Below are positions 59,988 to 64,000 of a DNA stretch of 64,000 nucleotides, piece after piece. Both the position numbers and the translations under genes were made by a program. The notes beneath the pieces were generated by a model. It was not told the DNA's origin and made no database searches. It saw only the letters and a program-made list of their open reading frames with translations. How positions within the stretch are numbered: the first letter of the stretch is position 1; each line of letters begins with the position of its first letter. The DNA is taken from positions 1 through 64,000 of the forward strand of contig CASESI010000022.1 in NCBI GenBank assembly GCA_949290705.1, written 5' to 3'. This DNA comes from an uncultured Holosporaceae bacterium. GTDB taxonomy: Bacteria; Pseudomonadota; Alphaproteobacteria; UBA3830; CASESI01.

Positions 59988-60887
59988 TCAAGAGATATCA
60001 AGTAATGATTCCGCAAAAGATTTTGAGTTGAATAATTCTATATCGTCAATCGATTCACCAATCCCAACAAACTTAACTGGAAGGTTAAATTCGTCCACAA
60101 CTGAAACCAACGCTCCTCCCTTTGATGTTCCATCCATTTTCGTCATTACGATTGCTGTCGGATGAATCTTCTCAATAAAAGCTTTGGCCTGGCTTGCTGA
60201 AGCCTGCCCAATTGTTGCATCCATGACAAGCAAAATTTCATGCGGAGCCGAGGCATCAAGCTTTTTTATTACTCTAGAAATTTTATCTAGCTCCATCATC
60301 AAATCATCTCTAACGTGTATTCTACCTGCTGTATCGATTATTACAATATCGTCCTTATAAATCTGAGCATCCAAAACACCAGTATAAGCAACAGCCGCAG
60401 CATCTGCAACATCTTTACCTGAGGTAATATTGACACCTATCTTTTCTGCCCAATATTCAATTTGTTCAGAAGCCGCAGCACGAAATGCATCTGCTGCCAC
60501 GAGTCTTACAGAAAATCCTTGTTTTTTATAATAATTCGCAATTTTCGCAGCGGTAGTTGTTTTTCCGGTGCCATTAACACCTACCAACATAATTATATAC
60601 GGAGTTTTTGATTTAATCTCATTAATATTTTCGCTAAAATACGCTTTCTGCATTTTTGCATCAATGCCAGCGCGCAGTAAATCAATTATCTCTTCTTTTG
60701 TACTGGAAATCTTAATTTTATTTATTAATTCAGAAGTAAATTTCGCACCAAGATCCGCTGATAATAAAACATCTTCCAATTCTGCCCTAATCTTATCAAT
60801 ACTATTCTCCTTGGATAAAATATGAGATAAAGATGTAGAAATTTTCTTGGAAGTTTTCGAGATTGCCTTTCGTAATTTATCAAACAT
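59988..60887 (-). CDS. ftsY: SRP receptor FtsY
   Basis: 299 aa from ATG 60887 (MFDKLRKAISK). Short N domain, then the G domain with GVNGTGKTTTAAKIA, DAFRAAASEQ, DTAGRIHV and TKMDGTSKGG. It receives SRP-ribosome complexes at the membrane. No long acidic A domain, as usual in Alphaproteobacteria. It overlaps mtaB by 8 nt. Confidence 0.97.
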   Translation of the reverse strand: MFDKLRKAISKTSKKISTSLSHILSKENSIDKIRAELEDVLLSADLGAKFTSELINKIKISSTKEEIIDLLRAGIDAKMQKAYFSENINEIKSKTPYIIMLVGVNGTGKTTTAAKIANYYKKQGFSVRLVAADAFRAAASEQIEYWAEKIGVNITSGKDVADAAAVAYTGVLDAQIYKDDIVIIDTAGRIHVRDDLMMELDKISRVIKKLDASAPHEILLVMDATIGQASASQAKAFIEKIHPTAIVMTKMDGTSKGGALVSVVDEFNLPVKFVGIGESIDDIELFNSKSFAESLLDIS

Positions 60888-62127
60888 AATCCGCCACCAA
60901 CATACCTTCATCAACACTCTTAACAACACCTTTTAAAATACCATTCTCTTCCGAAAATGGTTTCAAGAATGGTTTCACGTCAACATAATTCATGGTACGA
61001 CCATGCATCTTATTTTCCACAAAAAACTCCATCTCTTTCCCTACCATATCCAAAAGGTATTTATGAAATTTATCATCTATTTTTTCCCGCAATAGCTTTG
61101 CCCTTTGTTTTGAAATCTTTTTATCAACCTGATTATCCATGTCATATGCCTCTGTTCCTGGTCTTCTTGAAAATGGAAAAATATGCAAAAAATCAAGATC
61201 TGCATCATCAACAAGACGCAAAGAGTTCATAAACGCCTCGTCAGTCTCCGAAGGGAATCCAGTAATGATATCAGCACCTATACGAACATTCTGATTTATA
61301 CTTTTCAATCTCTTACAAACATCAATCACTTTTTCACGTGAATGACGGCGTTTCATTAACTTAAGAACATCATTATCACCTGATTGAATGCTAAGATGAA
61401 CATGAGGCAAAAGCTTATCTTCTGTATCATACAAATCTATCAAATCGCGCCCTACAACGAATGGATCTAGAGAAGAAAGACTTATAAACTCCATTTCTGG
61501 AACTTCCTCTATTAAAATCTTCACCAAATCTGCAAGAGATAATTTTAAATCCATATCAAAGCCAAACATACTTATATTTATTCCAGTCAAGACAAGTTCC
61601 CTGTAACTTTTAGCGAATAGTTTAGCTTGTTTAATAATATTTTCAATCTTAAAACTCTTGGCTTTTCCACGTGTTTTCCTGACAGAGCAAAATGTACATT
61701 CGTAATTGCATCCAGTTTGAATTGGAAGATATGTACGCACTTTTTTCACAACAGGATAAACAAAATTCTCTGGTAATTCTCGTGTTAAAAGCAATTCACT
61801 TACAACAACTCTTGGATAAGTCCCTTCTGCAATTTTTTTATACGTATCATCGCGAAGTTTATCATCATTTCCCACAACAAAATCAACGACATCTCTTGGG
61901 AATTTCAATGGATCCATGTGCACAGAACATCCTGTAACCATTATCCGCATTTTTGGGAATTTGCGTTTAAGTTGTCGAATCTTTTGCATTGCCTGCCTTT
62001 CAGCCTCACTCGTCACACTGCAGGTATTTACAACAATCAAATCAGAAAGATCATATTTCTTTAAAAATCCTTCTATCACATCAGATTCGTACGCATTAAG
62101 CCTACACCCAAAAGTTACAACATTCAT
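60880..62127 (-). CDS. mtaB: tRNA t6A37 methylthiotransferase MtaB
   Basis: 415 aa. MTTase domain (VTFGCRLNAYESD, VVNTCSVTSEAE, VTGCSVH), radical SAM CNYECTFCSVRKTRG, and a TRAM-like C-terminus. It makes ms2t6A at position 37 of ANN-reading tRNAs. ATG 62127 shares its A with the stop of the upstream gene (TGATG), implying coupling. mtaB-ftsY is a common alphaproteobacterial pair. Confidence 0.94.
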   Translation of the reverse strand: MNVVTFGCRLNAYESDVIEGFLKKYDLSDLIVVNTCSVTSEAERQAMQKIRQLKRKFPKMRIMVTGCSVHMDPLKFPRDVVDFVVGNDDKLRDDTYKKIAEGTYPRVVVSELLLTRELPENFVYPVVKKVRTYLPIQTGCNYECTFCSVRKTRGKAKSFKIENIIKQAKLFAKSYRELVLTGINISMFGFDMDLKLSLADLVKILIEEVPEMEFISLSSLDPFVVGRDLIDLYDTEDKLLPHVHLSIQSGDNDVLKLMKRRHSREKVIDVCKRLKSINQNVRIGADIITGFPSETDEAFMNSLRLVDDADLDFLHIFPFSRRPGTEAYDMDNQVDKKISKQRAKLLREKIDDKFHKYLLDMVGKEMEFFVENKMHGRTMNYVDVKPFLKPFSEENGILKGVVKSVDEGMLVADYV

Positions 62128-62870
62128 CAATATATATTTTCCTTCCTATTTTGCGTCAATCGAAAAGTTTTATTAAACCTTTTCACCTTCAGCATTATAG
62201 TGCAATTATCGATCATCGTCGAGATAAAATTATCGTCTTCGTATTGTTTTGGAAGCCAAACTCCGTTGATTATCACATCATCATTAACTATTCCTTCAAA
62301 TGTGCAACTTTGGTTAAACATAGAAATGCCCAATTTATTTTTGTGGGAATTTATAATCTTTTGCAATTTATTTTCATCAACATCTCTAAAATCATTTATA
62401 TCTCTAAATTTTATATCTCGAGTGATAGGAAACAAAAATGCTACTTCTGCACGATATTCATCCTCAGAGTTTTTTTCTATTAGTATCTTTGATAGAACAA
62501 TCGCCAAATTTAACTCATCATTTTTTAAACACTTGATAGTTGAAATAATATCAGATGCTTTTTTTCCAAGAAATTCATATCTAACTTTGTTCTCATCCTC
62601 TCTTTGAGATACACCAGATACACCATTTGCCTTTGATATTTTTTCAACAAGAAATTTAAACTTCTGTGCTGTGATAAAATTTTTACCAGAAAATAATTCA
62701 TTAAATTCACTCAAGTATCTCTCAATTTTTACCAACCTATCATTTAAAGATGCAAGTTTTTCCAAATTTCTTTGCAATTTATAAGTCTCTTTTGATTGCT
62801 GATCATAAAAAATTTTCAAGCCCAAAAAACATAAAAATAATATCAAAAAATTAATAATATGTTTTCTCAT
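62127..62870 (-). CDS. Hypothetical single-pass membrane protein
   Basis: 247 aa. One N-terminal helix (INFLILFLCFLGLKIF), then a coiled coil (YKLQRNLEKLASLNDRLVKIERYL) and a mixed domain. The layout recalls pilus/secretion proteins of the PilO/GspM kind, but no motif proves it. Its stop overlaps the mtaB start, so it heads a 62870-mtaB-ftsY unit. Confidence 0.55.
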   Translation of the reverse strand: MRKHIINFLILFLCFLGLKIFYDQQSKETYKLQRNLEKLASLNDRLVKIERYLSEFNELFSGKNFITAQKFKFLVEKISKANGVSGVSQREDENKVRYEFLGKKASDIISTIKCLKNDELNLAIVLSKILIEKNSEDEYRAEVAFLFPITRDIKFRDINDFRDVDENKLQKIINSHKNKLGISMFNQSCTFEGIVNDDVIINGVWLPKQYEDDNFISTMIDNCTIMLKVKRFNKTFRLTQNRKENIY

Positions 62871-62904
62871 TCTTGATATAATCGTACCATCAAAAGGTGA
62901 AATA

Positions 62905-64000
62905 ATGGTATATTGTGGTAAATTTTCATCAGGGCCTACAAATAAAGGAGAACATTGGTCTTTCGATTCTCTTAAAAATGCAATTCTTGGAAGGTCTCAT
63001 CGATCAAAGTCTTGCCTACAAAAAATAGATTACATGCAAACATTAATCAGGGAATTTTTATTCATCCCTAATAATTTTCATGTCGGTTTTGCCCCTGCAT
63101 CCGCAACAGGAGCTATGGAAATGGCTTTATGGAACTTAATAGGTCCAAAAGATGTCAATGTAATTTCCTATGACGTTTTCGGTAAGATTTGGGAATCTGA
63201 TATCAAGGACCAACTTAAAATTAAGAATATACACGCTGTCGACATAGATTTTGGCAAATCCCCAGATACCGAAAAATTATCTAAACTGAATTTCTCGAAT
63301 GATACGGTTTTCATTTCAACAGCAACCACAACAAGTGTATCTTTAAATGATTACTCTTGGATTCCAAACAAGAGGGAAGGTTTAACATTCATGGACGCAT
63401 CAGCCTCATTGTTCACAGAAGAACTTGACTGGGATAAATTCGATGTTGTCATCGCACCTTTTCAAAAAGTCCTTGGAGCAGAAGCAAACCTTGGGCTAAT
63501 TATACTAAGTCCAACTGCATTCGCTAGATTGAATGACTACACTCCGTCATGGCCTATCCCAAGGCTTTTAAGACTTAAAAACAACGGAGAGATTATCAAT
63601 GGTTTCTTTAATAATGAAACCATAAACACGCCATCAATGATGCTTATCGAGGATAATGTAAGGGCACTTGAATATTACTTGCAAAAAGGTGGAATTTCTT
63701 ATACCAATAAGATCTGCTCTGATAACTACAAGGTAATAGAAGCCAATTTAAGGAAGTCTAAAAATTTCTCTTTCTTATGTGATGATCCAAAAAGACGATC
63801 CATCGTAAATACATGCATAATTCTTAAAAACAACAATAATTGGGAAATGATCTATAAAATCGCAGAATACCTTGAATCATACGGAATTCATGATATTATA
63901 GGACACAAATTATCCATCCCTTCTATAAGAATTTGGCATGGCCCAACGATAAAAAAAGATGATATCGAAAATATTTTGGAATTACTTGAAACAGCATATG
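62905..64000 (+). CDS. serC: Phosphoserine aminotransferase (partial, runs off the right edge)
   Basis: 365 codons visible, no stop before the window ends. Class V aminotransferase fold of the alphaproteobacterial SerC type (about 380 aa): FSSGPTNKG, FAPASATGAMEMALWN, and PLP-binding K188 in APFQKVLGAEANLG. It makes phosphoserine for serine and glycine. AAGGTGA lies before ATG 62905, and TATAAT (62877-62882) sits further upstream. Confidence 0.93.
   Translation, partial: MVYCGKFSSGPTNKGEHWSFDSLKNAILGRSHRSKSCLQKIDYMQTLIREFLFIPNNFHVGFAPASATGAMEMALWNLIGPKDVNVISYDVFGKIWESDIKDQLKIKNIHAVDIDFGKSPDTEKLSKLNFSNDTVFISTATTTSVSLNDYSWIPNKREGLTFMDASASLFTEELDWDKFDVVIAPFQKVLGAEANLGLIILSPTAFARLNDYTPSWPIPRLLRLKNNGEIINGFFNNETINTPSMMLIEDNVRALEYYLQKGGISYTNKICSDNYKVIEANLRKSKNFSFLCDDPKRRSIVNTCIILKNNNNWEMIYKIAEYLESYGIHDIIGHKLSIPSIRIWHGPTIKKDDIENILELLETAY

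Noticed and set aside
1371-62127. UGA reassigned to tryptophan, as in some reduced symbionts
   Set aside because: TGA ends full-length conserved proteins at their expected ends (hisS, the gene before mtaB, mtaB) and Trp is coded by TGG. Standard code.

Overview
The window is AT-rich (about one third G+C by eye) and bacterial. Several genes point to Alphaproteobacteria: the overtwisted-DNA binder GapR (DUF2312), the histidine phosphotransferase ChpT, the division-site ATPase MipZ, a FYDLN-acid zinc-ribbon protein, a TIGR01459 HAD hydrolase and an alphaproteobacterial-type SerC. Low G+C, two frameshifted genes, a broken-up rpl/rpo cluster and a set of secreted proteins with no recognisable family fit a host-associated lineage such as Holosporales or Rickettsiales. 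That placement is inference. Lipid A synthesis (lpxD, fabZ, lpxA), the BAM machine (bamA, bamB, bamE, skp, rseP) and flagellar genes (fliO, fliP, two flagellin-like proteins) show a full Gram-negative envelope and probable motility.

Layout. 0-12.9 kb: small secreted proteins flank a block hisS - methyltransferase - gapR - ruvC - rseP - bamA - dapD - radC - mutS. The block is bracketed by 123-bp inverted repeats that each carry a consensus promoter, a Shine-Dalgarno (SD) site and a signal-peptide start. 12.9-19.7 kb: trxA/nth, rplJ-rplL, bamE, a frameshifted secreted gene, skp-lpxD-fabZ-lpxA and an XRE/S24-like regulator. 19.9-26.4 kb: a 6S-like RNA, a GC-richer MFS transporter, a DsbA-like protein, an 864-aa TPR protein and a 1.26-kb insertion beside tRNA-Tyr flanked by 68-69-bp direct repeats, then tRNA-Arg. 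26.4-32.3 kb: obg, a TolC-type protein, fabH, hemW, a HAD hydrolase, and a 393-bp gap with two ~85-bp direct repeats full of DnaA boxes (possible oriC). 32.3-38.8 kb: flagellin-like pair, UDG, chpT, recO, ybeY, corC. 38.9-47.6 kb: tRNA-Trp-secE-nusG, FYDLN protein, pntAA, lepA, recJ, mipZ, fliO-fliP. 47.6-64 kb: two paralogous outer-membrane-like proteins around ddl, a 1016-aa secreted coiled-coil protein, SRP RNA, yebC, der-bamB-yfgM, apaG, tRNA-Leu, ftsY-mtaB and the start of serC.

How the parts work together. SecE, YfgM, SRP RNA and FtsY deliver proteins to and through the inner membrane; Skp and BamABE place outer-membrane proteins; the Lpx/FabZ operon makes lipid A. GapR, ChpT, MipZ and TTAA-N7-TTAA sites near flagellar and division genes suggest a CtrA-type cell-cycle circuit. 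MutS, RuvC, RecO, RecJ, Nth, UDG and RadC form a large repair set.

The most striking non-coding pattern is that a dozen genes have a -10 hexamer ending exactly 6 nt before the start codon, which would put the start codon at +1 (leaderless mRNAs). Other genes in the window have clear SD sites, so the genome seems to use both modes. No CRISPR array, transposase or integrase was seen.
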